This document shows positions 52,144 through 60,045 of a stretch of 64,000 bases of DNA, one piece after another; position 1 is the first letter of the stretch; each line of letters opens with the position of its first letter. The DNA lies in contig CAWIEF010000003.1 of the NCBI GenBank assembly GCA_963835135.1, forward strand, positions 372,001-436,000, read 5' to 3'. A program made the translations under genes and the position numbers. The DNA comes from JAVVHH01 sp963835135. GTDB lineage: Bacteria > Pseudomonadota > Alphaproteobacteria > Acetobacterales > Acetobacteraceae. The notes under the pieces were generated by a model. That model made no database searches. It was not told where the DNA came from and saw only the letters and a program-made list of their open reading frames with translations.

Positions 52144-53499
52144 CTAGATCGATTGCGCCCGCAGCTGATCATACTCGGCCTTGGGCACCGCGACCGGCGT
52201 GCGGCTGCCGAGGTCCTTGACATGGACCCGATACGTCTCGCGCGCGCTCATCGCGGCAACCGCCGAGATGACCGTGATGCCGAACGCGATGCTGCCCACC
52301 GTGAACGGGATACCCGCCGAGCCCGGGGGCGCGACGATCGCGAACAGCGCCGGCAGCAGCGCCGTGATGGTCGTACCGACGTTTTGCGAAATCGCCATCG
52401 CGGTCACGCGGACGCGGGTGGCGAACAGCTCCGGGTAGAAGCTGGGGAACACCGCGTTGTAGCCCTGATAGACGATGCCCCACATCAGCAGCGACATCAG
52501 GATCGCGAGCGGCACGCTATGGATGCTGATCGCATAGAGATAGGCGTAGGAGAGCAGCCCCGAGCCGAGCGCACCCACGATGATCGGCGGCCGCCGGCCG
52601 ATCCGATCGGCGAGGTTGCCGACGAACGGAATCACGAGCACGGCAAGGATGTTTCCCAGCACCGGGATCCACAGATAAACCGATTTCTCGAAGCCGATCC
52701 CGTACGCCGGCTGCACCGCATAGGCCGCGCCAAAGACCGTCGCCACGACCGGAACCGTGTTCATCAACGCCATGCAGACCACGCGCAGCATGTCGTCCCA
52801 CGAGAGGCGGAACGCCTCCGGGATGGGCGCCCGGGCCACCGCGCCCTCTTGCTCCTCTTCGGCGAAGGCAGGCGTTTCGTCGACCTCTCTGCGGATGATG
52901 TAGCCGGCGATGATGACGACCACGCTGAGCAGGAAGGGGATGCGCCAGCCATACGAGTTGAACGCCGCCGGCGGCATGTATGCCGCCAAAGGCAGGAACA
53001 CGGCCGCAGCCAGGATCTGGCCGGCCTGCACGCCTTGCAGCGTGAAGCTGGCGAAGAAGCCGCGGCGCCCGAATGGCGCGTGTTCGAGGATCATGCAGCT
53101 CGACCCGGATATCTCGCCCGCCACCGCGAAGCCCTGCACGAGCCGCGCTGCCACCAGCAGGATCGGCGCCCAGATGCCGACCATCGCGTAGGTCGGCAGC
53201 AACCCGACCGCCATGGTCGAGAAGCCCATCAGGAACATGCAGATCAGCAGGACGTTCTTGCGCCCGTGCGTGTCGCCGAGGTGGCCGAGCACGAACGCGC
53301 CGATCGGCCGCGCGACATAGCCGACGCCATACGTCGCCAGCGAGGCGACGATGGCGACCGTCGGATCGGCCGAGGGAAAGAACAGCTGCGGGAACACCAG
53401 CGACGCCGCCGTCGCGTAGATGAAGAAATCATAGTATTCCAGCGCCGAGCCGATCCAGCCACTGGCCGTCGCCTTCCTGGTTTGTTGCCCCCCACCCAT
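52144..53499 (-). CDS. MFS transporter, metabolite:H+ symporter (MHS) family; candidate quinate/shikimate uptake
   Basis: 451 residues, 12 membrane helices. MHS-type motifs: GSALEYYDFFIYATAASLVF, GYVARPIGAFVLGHLGDTHGRK, LVQGFAVAGEISGSS and ILEHAPFGRRGFFASF. This family includes ShiA (shikimate) and aromatic or dicarboxylic acid symporters. As the last gene of the aroQ-quiC-pcaHG-BKACE-aroE operon, starting 21 bp beyond the aroE-like stop, it is the obvious candidate importer for the pathway substrate. Substrate assignment is from context. Confidence 0.82.
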   Translation of the reverse strand: MGGGQQTRKATASGWIGSALEYYDFFIYATAASLVFPQLFFPSADPTVAIVASLATYGVGYVARPIGAFVLGHLGDTHGRKNVLLICMFLMGFSTMAVGLLPTYAMVGIWAPILLVAARLVQGFAVAGEISGSSCMILEHAPFGRRGFFASFTLQGVQAGQILAAAVFLPLAAYMPPAAFNSYGWRIPFLLSVVVIIAGYIIRREVDETPAFAEEEQEGAVARAPIPEAFRLSWDDMLRVVCMALMNTVPVVATVFGAAYAVQPAYGIGFEKSVYLWIPVLGNILAVLVIPFVGNLADRIGRRPPIIVGALGSGLLSYAYLYAISIHSVPLAILMSLLMWGIVYQGYNAVFPSFYPELFATRVRVTAMAISQNVGTTITALLPALFAIVAPPGSAGIPFTVGSIAFGITVISAVAAMSARETYRVHVKDLGSRTPVAVPKAEYDQLRAQSI

Positions 53500-53520
53500 T
53501 GTGTCCTCCCTCGTTCATTG

Positions 53521-54354
53521 TCAGTATTCGATGTGTGCAAGCGCCCGCAGTTCTTCCGCTGTCGCGGTGCCAAAGCCGAAGAACTCCAGGTAGGCCGGTA
53601 TCATTTCGAACAGCATGTCGGTGCCGACCTGCACCGGGCAGCCTTTCTCGCGCGCCGCCCGCAACAGCGGCGTGTACTCCTCCTTCATGACGACCTCGCC
53701 CACGAAGGTGCCGGGCGCGATGCGGCCGGCCTCAATCGGCATCGGATCGTCGGGCTTCATCCCGAGCGGCGTCGCGTTGACGACCAGGTCGAACCCGGCC
53801 GGATCACGCGACCCGGTCTGCACGTCGAGCCCCGGGTAGTGCTGCCGCAACCGCCCCGCCAGCGCGTCCGCCCCGGCCGTGTTCATGTCGAACAGCATCA
53901 TCCGCGATGGCCCGGCCGCGGCAATCGAGGCGGCGATCGCCGACCCCACACCGCCGCTGCCGACCACCAGAACGCGTGACCCGCCGATCTGCTTGCCCTT
54001 GCGTTCGACCCCGCGGACGAAGCCCGCGCCGTCGAACATGTCGGCCAGCAACGTCCCATCCGGCCGCTTGACCACCGCGTTGGCCGCGCCCGCGATCTGC
54101 GCCGTCGGCGACACCTCGTCGACCAGTTCGAGGATCGAGATCTTGTGCGGCATTGTCACCAGCGCGCCATGCACTGTCGTCACGCGCAGCAGCGCCGGCA
54201 TCGCGGTCGCGAAATCGTCCACTCGGACGCCCATCGGCGCGACCATGGCGTCGATACGCTTGGCCGCGAACCACGGGTTGTAGATCATCGGCGCCTTGAA
54301 CGACTCGGTCGGATAGCCGACGTGCACGATCACCTTGCCGCGCCCGGTGATCAC
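53521..54354 (-). CDS. shikimate/quinate dehydrogenase-like protein (AroE family)
   Basis: 277 residues from GTG 54354, which overlaps the BKACE stop (GTGA). The frame continues to 54582 only as a shadow. AroE features: VHVGYPTESFKAPMIYN, VTMPHKISILELVDEV with the catalytic Lys, GAANAVVKRPDGTL, FDGAGF, the NADP/NAD motif VVGSGGVGSAIAASIAAAG and a C-terminal GTDMLFEMIPAYLEFFG helix. In this operon it probably oxidises quinate or shikimate at C3 in the catabolic direction. The TESFKAP stretch differs from biosynthetic AroE (HSxSP), consistent with a distinct substrate. Confidence 0.85.
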   Translation of the reverse strand: MITGRGKVIVHVGYPTESFKAPMIYNPWFAAKRIDAMVAPMGVRVDDFATAMPALLRVTTVHGALVTMPHKISILELVDEVSPTAQIAGAANAVVKRPDGTLLADMFDGAGFVRGVERKGKQIGGSRVLVVGSGGVGSAIAASIAAAGPSRMMLFDMNTAGADALAGRLRQHYPGLDVQTGSRDPAGFDLVVNATPLGMKPDDPMPIEAGRIAPGTFVGEVVMKEEYTPLLRAAREKGCPVQVGTDMLFEMIPAYLEFFGFGTATAEELRALAHIEY

Positions 54355-55178
54355 GTCGCGATCCCGAGCGCCGCCCGCGCCTCGGCCGCCGTAGCCGGCC
54401 GGCGCCCGTGCGTCGCGCAAGCCTCGACGGCGAGGCCGACGAGCTCCGCATTGCTTCCGGCCAGCCGATCCTTGCTGATCCGCACGTTGTCCTCGAGCCC
54501 GGTCCGCACGCCGTCGCCCCCGCGCGCCAACACCCACTGCATCACCCGCGCCTGATTGACGCCGATGCCGGCGGCGGTCCACGTCGCCTGGGGCAGTTGC
54601 CGCCGGATCTCGCCCAGCATGAGGTCGAGCAGGTGCTCCTCTGCGGGCAGCGCGTTCTTGACGCCCATGACGACCTGCACATGCGGCCGCTCGTCCATCA
54701 GCCCGGCCTCGATCAGCCGCCGGGCGCCATGGATGTGGCTGAGGTCGAACAACTCGATCTCCGGCCGTATGCCGAACTGCTTCATCTTACTGGCGAGGTC
54801 GCTCACCAGCGAGGCCGAGTTCTCGTAGATGATCGTTGGGAAGTTGACCGACCCGGTGCTGAGCGAGGCCATATCCGGACGATGCTCCAGCGCGTTGCCG
54901 CGCGCCGCCGGATCGCGCCCGCGCCCGCCGGTGGAGAATTGCACGATGATGCCCGGGCAGTGCTTGCGGATGCCGGCCTGCACTTCGGCGAACCGCGCCG
55001 GATCGCTGGACGGGTTCTCGTCGTCGTCGCGGACGTGAATGTGCACCAACGAGCAACCGGCTTCGAACGCCGCGTGGGTGCTCTCAATCTGTTCGGCGGG
55101 CGTTGTCGGCACCGCCGGATTGTCTTTCTTGCGCGGCACCGAACCGGTGATGGCGCAGGCGATGACGATGGGCTGCAT
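54351..55178 (-). CDS. beta-keto acid cleavage enzyme (BKACE, DUF849)
   Basis: 275 residues. QPIVIACAITGS at the start, then AGCSLVHIHVRDDDE and IVQFSTGGRG supply the Zn-binding His pair and catalytic region of BKACE; EIELFDLSHIHGARRLIEAG, VQVVMGVKNALPAEEHLLDLM and TWTAAGIGVNQARVMQWVLARGGDGVRTGLEDN-like motifs (split here) follow. BKACE enzymes condense a beta-keto acid with acetyl-CoA to yield acetoacetate and a new CoA ester. In a protocatechuate operon lacking pcaBCDIJF, a role on a ring-cleavage-derived beta-keto acid is plausible but inferred. Starts 14 bp after pcaG. Confidence 0.88.
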   Translation of the reverse strand: MQPIVIACAITGSVPRKKDNPAVPTTPAEQIESTHAAFEAGCSLVHIHVRDDDENPSSDPARFAEVQAGIRKHCPGIIVQFSTGGRGRDPAARGNALEHRPDMASLSTGSVNFPTIIYENSASLVSDLASKMKQFGIRPEIELFDLSHIHGARRLIEAGLMDERPHVQVVMGVKNALPAEEHLLDLMLGEIRRQLPQATWTAAGIGVNQARVMQWVLARGGDGVRTGLEDNVRISKDRLAGSNAELVGLAVEACATHGRRPATAAEARAALGIAT

Positions 55179-55192
55179 CTGACGTCCGCCTC

Positions 55193-55810
55193 CTAGATGT
55201 CGAAGAAGACCGTTTCGTTCTCGCCCTGCAGGCGGATGTCGAACACGTACGTCGGCACCCCTTCCCGCGCTTCGCGCGCGGCGATCAGCGTGTTGCGCCG
55301 CACCGCCGGCTCGATCATCCGCAATACCGGGTCTTCGGCGTTCAGCGCGGCCTCGTCGGCGAAATACATCCGCGTCGACAGGCCGATATTGATGCCGCGC
55401 GAGACGAGCCAGACACTGACGTGCGGCGCCATCGGTTTATGCCCGTGGCGTCCCACCACCGCGCCGGGCTTGATCGTCTCGAACCACCACAACCCGGTTT
55501 CAAAGTCCGTTCCGGTCCGGCCCCAGCCGCGGAACCCGGCATCAAGCGGACGGTCCTGCTGGTCCGCCGGGTGATTGTATCGTCCGGCTGCGTTGGCCTG
55601 CCATACCTCGAGCAACACGTCGCGGCATGGCGACCCGAGCCCATCAAGCACGCGCCCCTCGATCCGGATGCGTTCGCCCTCGCCGCCGAGCACGTTGGAG
55701 AACGGCTTGTCGAAGATGTCGAACCCGGCTTGATGCGGGATCAGCCCGATATGCACATAGGGTCCCGCCGTCTGCGACGCGGTTTCCGGCAGATAGGTCA
55801 GCATCGTCAT
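55193..55810 (-). CDS. pcaG: protocatechuate 3,4-dioxygenase alpha subunit
   Basis: 205 residues from ATG 55810, four bases beyond the pcaH stop. Intradiol dioxygenase fold: QTAGPYVHIGLIPHQAG at the start, GRVLDGLGSPCRDVLLEVWQANAAGRYNHP (the metal-site loop in the beta subunit), FRGWGRTGTD, GLWWFETIKPGAV, and APHVSVWLVSRGINIGLSTRMYF. As usual for alpha subunits, the Fe-ligand tyrosines and histidines of the beta subunit are not all conserved. Forms (alpha-beta)n Fe(III) enzyme with PcaH. Confidence 0.92.
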   Translation of the reverse strand: MTMLTYLPETASQTAGPYVHIGLIPHQAGFDIFDKPFSNVLGGEGERIRIEGRVLDGLGSPCRDVLLEVWQANAAGRYNHPADQQDRPLDAGFRGWGRTGTDFETGLWWFETIKPGAVVGRHGHKPMAPHVSVWLVSRGINIGLSTRMYFADEAALNAEDPVLRMIEPAVRRNTLIAAREAREGVPTYVFDIRLQGENETVFFDI

Positions 55811-55814
55811 CGGC

Positions 55815-56546
55815 TCAGTTCCCGTGCAGCTTGTTTTCGAACAGCGTCGAGCGCCTCCCGCGCAGCACGATGTCAAAGCGGTAGGCGAGCGTGTCGAGCG
55901 GGATCGACGCGTTGAGGTCCAGCTTGGCGACCAGCCGCTCGCGCGCTGCCGCGTCGGGAATGGTGTTGAGGATGGAGTCCATCGGGATCAGCGGGTCGCC
56001 CTCGAAATACATCTGCGTGATCAGCCGCTGCGCCCAGCCGCTGCCCATCAGGGAAAAATGGATGTGCGCCGGCCGCCACGAGTTGACGTGGTTGCGGAAC
56101 GGGTAGGCCCCCGGCTTGACCGTGCGGAACGCGTAGTAGCCGGTCGCGTCGGTGATCATCCGCCCGCAGCCGCCGAAGTTCGGGTCGATCGGCGCCAGAT
56201 AGGTGTCGTTGCGATGGCGATATCGACCGCCGGCATTGGCCTGCCAGACTTCCACCAGCGTGTGCGGCACCCCATGCCCGCTCTCGTCGACCACGCGGCC
56301 GTGCACGATCGTGCGTTCGCCGATGGGCTCGCCCGTCTTGGCGTAGTTCAGGATCATGTCGTGGTCGAGCGGCCCCAACTCGTCTTGCCCGAAGACCGGC
56401 CCCGTGACCTCGGACAGCGAGTTCTGCAGCGACCACAGCGCCAGCTTGGGCGACCGCAGCACGCTCGTCTTATAGCCCGGCGTGTAGCCCGGCGGCTGCA
56501 GGGTGCGGTCGCGCTGAAAGAACTCTTCGGTGGGTGTGTGCGGCAT
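55815..56546 (-). CDS. pcaH: protocatechuate 3,4-dioxygenase beta subunit
   Basis: 243 residues from ATG 56546 (an ATG three codons upstream is also open). Non-haem Fe(III) ligands are all visible: Tyr in RNDTYLAPIDPNF, Tyr in KPGAYPF and the two His in RPAHIHFS. Also VDESGHGVPHTLVEVWQANAGGRYRH and the C-terminal RFDIVLRGRRST. It opens protocatechuate between the two hydroxyls to beta-carboxy-cis,cis-muconate. Lies between quiC and pcaG. Confidence 0.95.
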   Translation of the reverse strand: MPHTPTEEFFQRDRTLQPPGYTPGYKTSVLRSPKLALWSLQNSLSEVTGPVFGQDELGPLDHDMILNYAKTGEPIGERTIVHGRVVDESGHGVPHTLVEVWQANAGGRYRHRNDTYLAPIDPNFGGCGRMITDATGYYAFRTVKPGAYPFRNHVNSWRPAHIHFSLMGSGWAQRLITQMYFEGDPLIPMDSILNTIPDAAARERLVAKLDLNASIPLDTLAYRFDIVLRGRRSTLFENKLHGN

Positions 56547-56551
56547 GGTCG

Positions 56552-58393
56552 TCACCTCGATGGCACGTAGCGGCGGGCCTGACCGGCCATGCGGATCGCG
56601 GCGTTGGCCGCTCCGAACCCCGCATATCTTCCCCGCCGCTCGACGATCTCAAAAAAGAACCGGTTCTGAAAGCTCTCGGTGTAGGCGTGCAAGAACTCCC
56701 CGTCCGCGCTGGCGTCGTAGAGCAGTCCGAGCTCCTCCATTTGCACCAGCGTCGAGTCGTCGAGCGGGAAGCGGGCGCCGACATCCTCGTAGTAGTTCGG
56801 CGGTATCGTCAGCGTCGGCGCGCCCGACGCCTCGGCCGCGGTGAGGCTCGCAACCGCCCCGCTCGTCTCGAGCGCGATATGCTGCACCCCGGCGCCGGCG
56901 AATGTCGATACGAAACGGTTGGTCCCCGTGTTCTGCGCCTCGGAGACGTTGAAGATCAGCCGAAGCGTCCCGCTCTCGTTGACCATCGCCCGGCTTTGGA
57001 TGAGCCCAAACGGGTCCGGCAGATCGAACAGCGGCTGTGGCGACAGACCGAACAAGGACCGCCAGAACAGCACGTGCGTATCGAGCTGCCACGCCGGCAG
57101 TGCGAAAGCTACATGATCGATCGCGCGCAAGTCACCGGGGCCGCCCTGGCCGTCAAGCAGCTCGAAATCAGCCGCCCAGAAATCCTGATCCCGCGCCACC
57201 AGATAAACCAGCGTGCCATCCGGGCTCCGCACGGCCGGGATCTGCGCCTCGCCCGCGCCCGTCCGTTCGCGCCAATCCGGGATCAGCAGGGTCCGCGCCC
57301 GCGCCACGGCACGCGCCGGGTCGTCGACCCGCAGCGCCATGGCGCACACGGATGGGCCGTGATGCTGAAAGTGTTCCGATGCCGCACTGTCCTGCTCGCT
57401 GTTGAGCACGAAGTTGATGCGCCCCTGGCGATACAGCTCGACGTCCTTGGTCCGATGCCGTCCGGCCAGGACGAACCCGAGCTGCGTCAACCAGAGGGCC
57501 AGCGCCGCGCGGGCCGGCGCATCCACCGCGAACTCGAGGAACTCGACCCCGGCGACCTCCGCCGGCTCGGGCAGCCCCTGCCGCGTCGCGTCGGCCTCGG
57601 CCAGGATCAGCGAGCGGAGCCCGTCGCGCGCGATCATGCGCGACGGCGCGGAACGGAAATGATCGTTGAACACCTCGAGCGAGAGCGGACCGGCATAGCC
57701 GCTGGCAAGCACCGCACGCAGGAAGCCGCCCACATCCAGCTCGCCCTGCCCTGGGAAATTACGGAAGTGGCGGCTCCAGGACAGCACGTCCATGTCCCGC
57801 TTCGGCGCGTCGGCGAGTTGGACGAAGAAGATGCGGTCGCCTGGCAGGTCGGCGATGCCGGCCGGGTCGTCGCCGAGCGCGAGCGTGTGGAAGCTGTCGA
57901 CGATGAGGCCCAGCGCCGGATGATCGGCCATCGCGACGATGTCCCACGCATGCTTCCACCGCCGGACGTGCGTGCCCCAGGACAGCGCCTCGAAGCCGAC
58001 CCGCAGCCCTCGCCGGGCCGCGCGCTCGGCCATCTCGCGCAGGTCGGCCGCGGCACGGGCGTCATCGTCGAGCGCCCCCGGCTGCGTGTTGCTGCAGACC
58101 AGGACAAGCGCGGCGCCCATCTCCTGCATGACGTCGAACTTGCGCTCGGCGCGGTCGAGATTGCGCGCGCGCTGCGCGTCCGGCATCGCCTCGAAGTCGC
58201 GGAACGGCTGATAGAGGTCGATCGCGATGCCGAGATCCTGAGCCATGGTGCGCAGGTCGGATGGCGTGCCGTCGAAGCCGAGCAGGTCGGCCTCCATCAC
58301 CTCGACGGCGTCGAAGCCGACCAGGGCGGCGGCCTCCAGCTTGTCGGCCAGCGTGCCGCTGAGCGCCACGGTCGCGATCGCCTTGCGGAGCAT
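56552..58393 (-). CDS. quiC: 3-dehydroshikimate dehydratase with C-terminal HPPD-like VOC domains
   Basis: 613 residues from ATG 58393, sharing one base with the aroQ stop. Residues 1 to about 275 are an AP-endonuclease-2-type TIM barrel (KLEAAALVGFDAVEVMEADLLGFDG, RVGFEALSWGTHVRRW, VDSFHTLALGDDP, NFPGQGELD, LSLEVFNDHF) with the metal-binding Glu/His/Asp set. From about 285 two VOC repeats resemble 4-hydroxyphenylpyruvate dioxygenase (FLEFAVDAP, AIDHVAFALPAWQLDTHVLFWRSLFG, VQHIALETS, FFFEIVERRG). This two-part plan is known from Pseudomonas QuiC1. It converts 3-dehydroshikimate to protocatechuate, the PcaHG substrate. Confidence 0.92.
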   Translation of the reverse strand: MLRKAIATVALSGTLADKLEAAALVGFDAVEVMEADLLGFDGTPSDLRTMAQDLGIAIDLYQPFRDFEAMPDAQRARNLDRAERKFDVMQEMGAALVLVCSNTQPGALDDDARAAADLREMAERAARRGLRVGFEALSWGTHVRRWKHAWDIVAMADHPALGLIVDSFHTLALGDDPAGIADLPGDRIFFVQLADAPKRDMDVLSWSRHFRNFPGQGELDVGGFLRAVLASGYAGPLSLEVFNDHFRSAPSRMIARDGLRSLILAEADATRQGLPEPAEVAGVEFLEFAVDAPARAALALWLTQLGFVLAGRHRTKDVELYRQGRINFVLNSEQDSAASEHFQHHGPSVCAMALRVDDPARAVARARTLLIPDWRERTGAGEAQIPAVRSPDGTLVYLVARDQDFWAADFELLDGQGGPGDLRAIDHVAFALPAWQLDTHVLFWRSLFGLSPQPLFDLPDPFGLIQSRAMVNESGTLRLIFNVSEAQNTGTNRFVSTFAGAGVQHIALETSGAVASLTAAEASGAPTLTIPPNYYEDVGARFPLDDSTLVQMEELGLLYDASADGEFLHAYTESFQNRFFFEIVERRGRYAGFGAANAAIRMAGQARRYVPSR

Positions 58394-58833
58394 CAGCCGG
58401 CCGCCAACACGGCGACCCGGCGCAGGGCCAGCAAGTAGCCCTGCGTCCCCAACCCGGCAATGATCCCGTCCGCCCGCATCGACACGTAGGAGAGATGCCG
58501 GAAGGCTTCCCGCTTGTGGATGTTGGAGATGTGCACTTCGATGACCGGGTTGTCGAAGGTGTTGAGCGCATCGAGCAGCGCGACCGATGTGTGGGTGAAT
58601 GCGGCCGGATTGATGACGATGCCGGCCGCCTCGGCCCGTGCTTCGTGCACCCAGTCGATCAGCTCGTACTCGCGGTTGCTCTGATGGAAGCGGAGTTCCA
58701 GACCGAGGTCCGCCGCGAGCGCACGGCAATCGCGTTCCACGTCGGCGAGCGTCTCGTGCCCATAGATCTGCGGTTGACGCTGCCCGAGCAGATTGAGGTT
58801 GGGTCCGTTCAGGACATAGACCACCCGGTTCAT
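58393..58833 (-). CDS. aroQ: type II 3-dehydroquinate dehydratase
   Basis: 146 residues. Type-II motifs throughout: LNGPNLNLLGQRQPQIYG (with the active-site Tyr), HQSNREYELIDWVHEA, INPAAFTHTSVALLDAL, and IEVHISNIHKREAFRHLSYVS. It dehydrates 3-dehydroquinate to 3-dehydroshikimate. First gene of the seven-gene minus-strand operon, with GGAGG 6 nt before its ATG and the divergent tetR promoter region 40-70 bp upstream. In this context it is catabolic (quinate to protocatechuate) rather than for aromatic amino acid synthesis. Confidence 0.95.
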   Translation of the reverse strand: MNRVVYVLNGPNLNLLGQRQPQIYGHETLADVERDCRALAADLGLELRFHQSNREYELIDWVHEARAEAAGIVINPAAFTHTSVALLDALNTFDNPVIEVHISNIHKREAFRHLSYVSMRADGIIAGLGTQGYLLALRRVAVLAAG

Positions 58834-58874
58834 GGCGTTCCTCCAGAGCCGTTCACCCGGCCGTGTTGACGGCC

Positions 58875-58903
58875 CTATTAAGTAAGCGCTTACTTCAAGT
58901 CAA
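58875..58903 (-). promoter_or_regulatory. Sigma-70-like promoter of the aroQ-quiC-pca operon
   Basis: Read on the minus strand: -35 TTGACT (58903-58898), exact 17-nt spacer, -10 TAATAG (58880-58875), about 42 bp before the aroQ ATG. The 16-bp palindrome covers nearly the whole spacer, so a bound repressor would block polymerase. Confidence 0.7.
58880..58895. promoter_or_regulatory. Perfect 16-bp palindrome, candidate TetR operator
   Basis: AAGTAAGCGCTTACTT, in the 93-bp gap between divergent aroQ and tetR. It also overlaps a possible plus-strand promoter (TTGACG at 58867, TTACTT at 58890; 17-nt spacer), so the TetR protein could repress both directions. Confidence 0.75.
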
Positions 58904-58926
58904 GCAGCTCATCCGAAAGCGTACCG

Positions 58927-59577
58927 ATGCCGGACGCCGTCCGCAAAACCGTTCGCGATTCCGAGGCCACCAAGCGTCGTATCCTCGACGTCGCCGAACA
59001 GGAGTTCGCCGATCGCGGCCTGACCGGCGCGCGCGTGGACACCATCGCCAGCCGCACGGACACCAACGTGCGCATGATTTATTACTACTTCGGCAGCAAG
59101 GACGGCCTGTACCGGGCCGTGCTCGAGCGCGTCTATGGCCAGATGCGCGAGACCGAGCAGGGTCTGCAGCTCGGCACGCTCGCGCCGGCCGACGCCATCC
59201 GGCGCCTGACCGAGTTCACCTTCGACTACCAACAAGCCCATCCCAACTTCGTCCGCCTCGTCGCCATCGAGAACATCCACCGGGCCGAGCACCTGGCCGG
59301 GTTGACGCTGATCCGCGCCATGAACGCGTCCGTTATCGAAACGATCTCGGCCATCCTCGAGCGCGGCCAGGCGGCTGGCGTGTTCCGGGCCGATGCCGAG
59401 CCGATCGGTGTCCACCTCCTGATCACCGCCTTGTGCTTCTTCCGCGTCGCCAACCGCTACACGCTCCGCACCATCTTCCCGGTCGATCCGCTCGATCCCT
59501 CGATGGTGGGGGGGCATCGCCGCATGTTGGTCGATGCCGTGCTTGGCTATCTCGGCTCCGGCGCGGCTTCGGTGTAG
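58927..59577 (+). CDS. TetR/AcrR-family regulator of the protocatechuate operon (predicted)
   Basis: 216 residues from ATG 58927. N-terminal TetR helix-turn-helix: ATKRRILDVAEQEFADRGLTGARVDTIA and TNVRMIYYYFGSKDGLYRAVLERVY. The C-terminal helical ligand-binding domain (RLTEFTFDYQQAHPNFVRLVAIENIHRAEHL) resembles the TetR_C group of RutR/CecR-like proteins. Divergent from aroQ with the palindromic operator between, it is the likely local repressor, with a pathway intermediate such as quinate, dehydroshikimate or protocatechuate as inducer (inference). Confidence 0.88.
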   Translation: MPDAVRKTVRDSEATKRRILDVAEQEFADRGLTGARVDTIASRTDTNVRMIYYYFGSKDGLYRAVLERVYGQMRETEQGLQLGTLAPADAIRRLTEFTFDYQQAHPNFVRLVAIENIHRAEHLAGLTLIRAMNASVIETISAILERGQAAGVFRADAEPIGVHLLITALCFFRVANRYTLRTIFPVDPLDPSMVGGHRRMLVDAVLGYLGSGAASV

Positions 59578-59604
59578 AAGCCGCGACCTCAACAGGAGTC
59601 GCAC

Positions 59605-60045
59605 ATGCCCCAGAAGCCTTACCTGACGCTCGAAACCGCGAGCAAGATCGTCGATGCCGCCCTGGCCGCCGGGCGCGAGCACAACTTCCTGCCGCTGACG
59701 GTGACCGTGCTCGACGCGGGCGGCCACCTCGTCGCCTGCAAGCGCGAGGACGGCTCGGGCATCCTCCGGTTCGACGTCGCCACCGGCAAAGCCTGGGGCG
59801 CGCTCGGCATGGGCTTTGGCTCGCGCGAGCTGTTCAACCGAACCCAAGCCAACCCGACCTTCATGGCCGCGCTCAGCACCGTCTCCGGCGGCCGCCTCGT
59901 CCCCGTGCCGAGCGGCGTGTTGATCCTCGAGGACGGCCACGTCATCGGTGCGGTCGGGGTCTCCGGCGACAACTCCGACAATGACGAGGTCTGCGCGCTG
60001 GCTGGCATCGCCGCCGCCGGGCTCGAGGCCAAGCCCGGCCTCTGA
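59605..60045 (+). CDS. GlcG/HbpS-family heme-degrading/binding-like protein
   Basis: 146 residues, preceded by CAACAGGAG. LTLETASKIVDAALAAGREHNFLPLTVTVLDAGGHLVACKREDG, SREL and PSGVLILEDGHVIGAVGVSGDNSDNDEVCALAGI are typical of the GlcG/HbpS (DUF336) fold. Members bind heme or small acids and often sit in catabolic operons (glycolate, propanediol, aromatics) without known enzymatic roles. Follows tetR by 27 bp and shares one base with the next gene. Confidence 0.87.
   Translation: MPQKPYLTLETASKIVDAALAAGREHNFLPLTVTVLDAGGHLVACKREDGSGILRFDVATGKAWGALGMGFGSRELFNRTQANPTFMAALSTVSGGRLVPVPSGVLILEDGHVIGAVGVSGDNSDNDEVCALAGIAAAGLEAKPGL

Noticed and set aside
52153..53979. 608-aa plus-strand open frame
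   Set aside because: Arg/His-rich shadow of the MHS transporter and aroE-like genes.
56552..58393. QuiC-HPPD fusion as a novel architecture
   Set aside because: The same fusion is known from Pseudomonas QuiC1, so it is not new.
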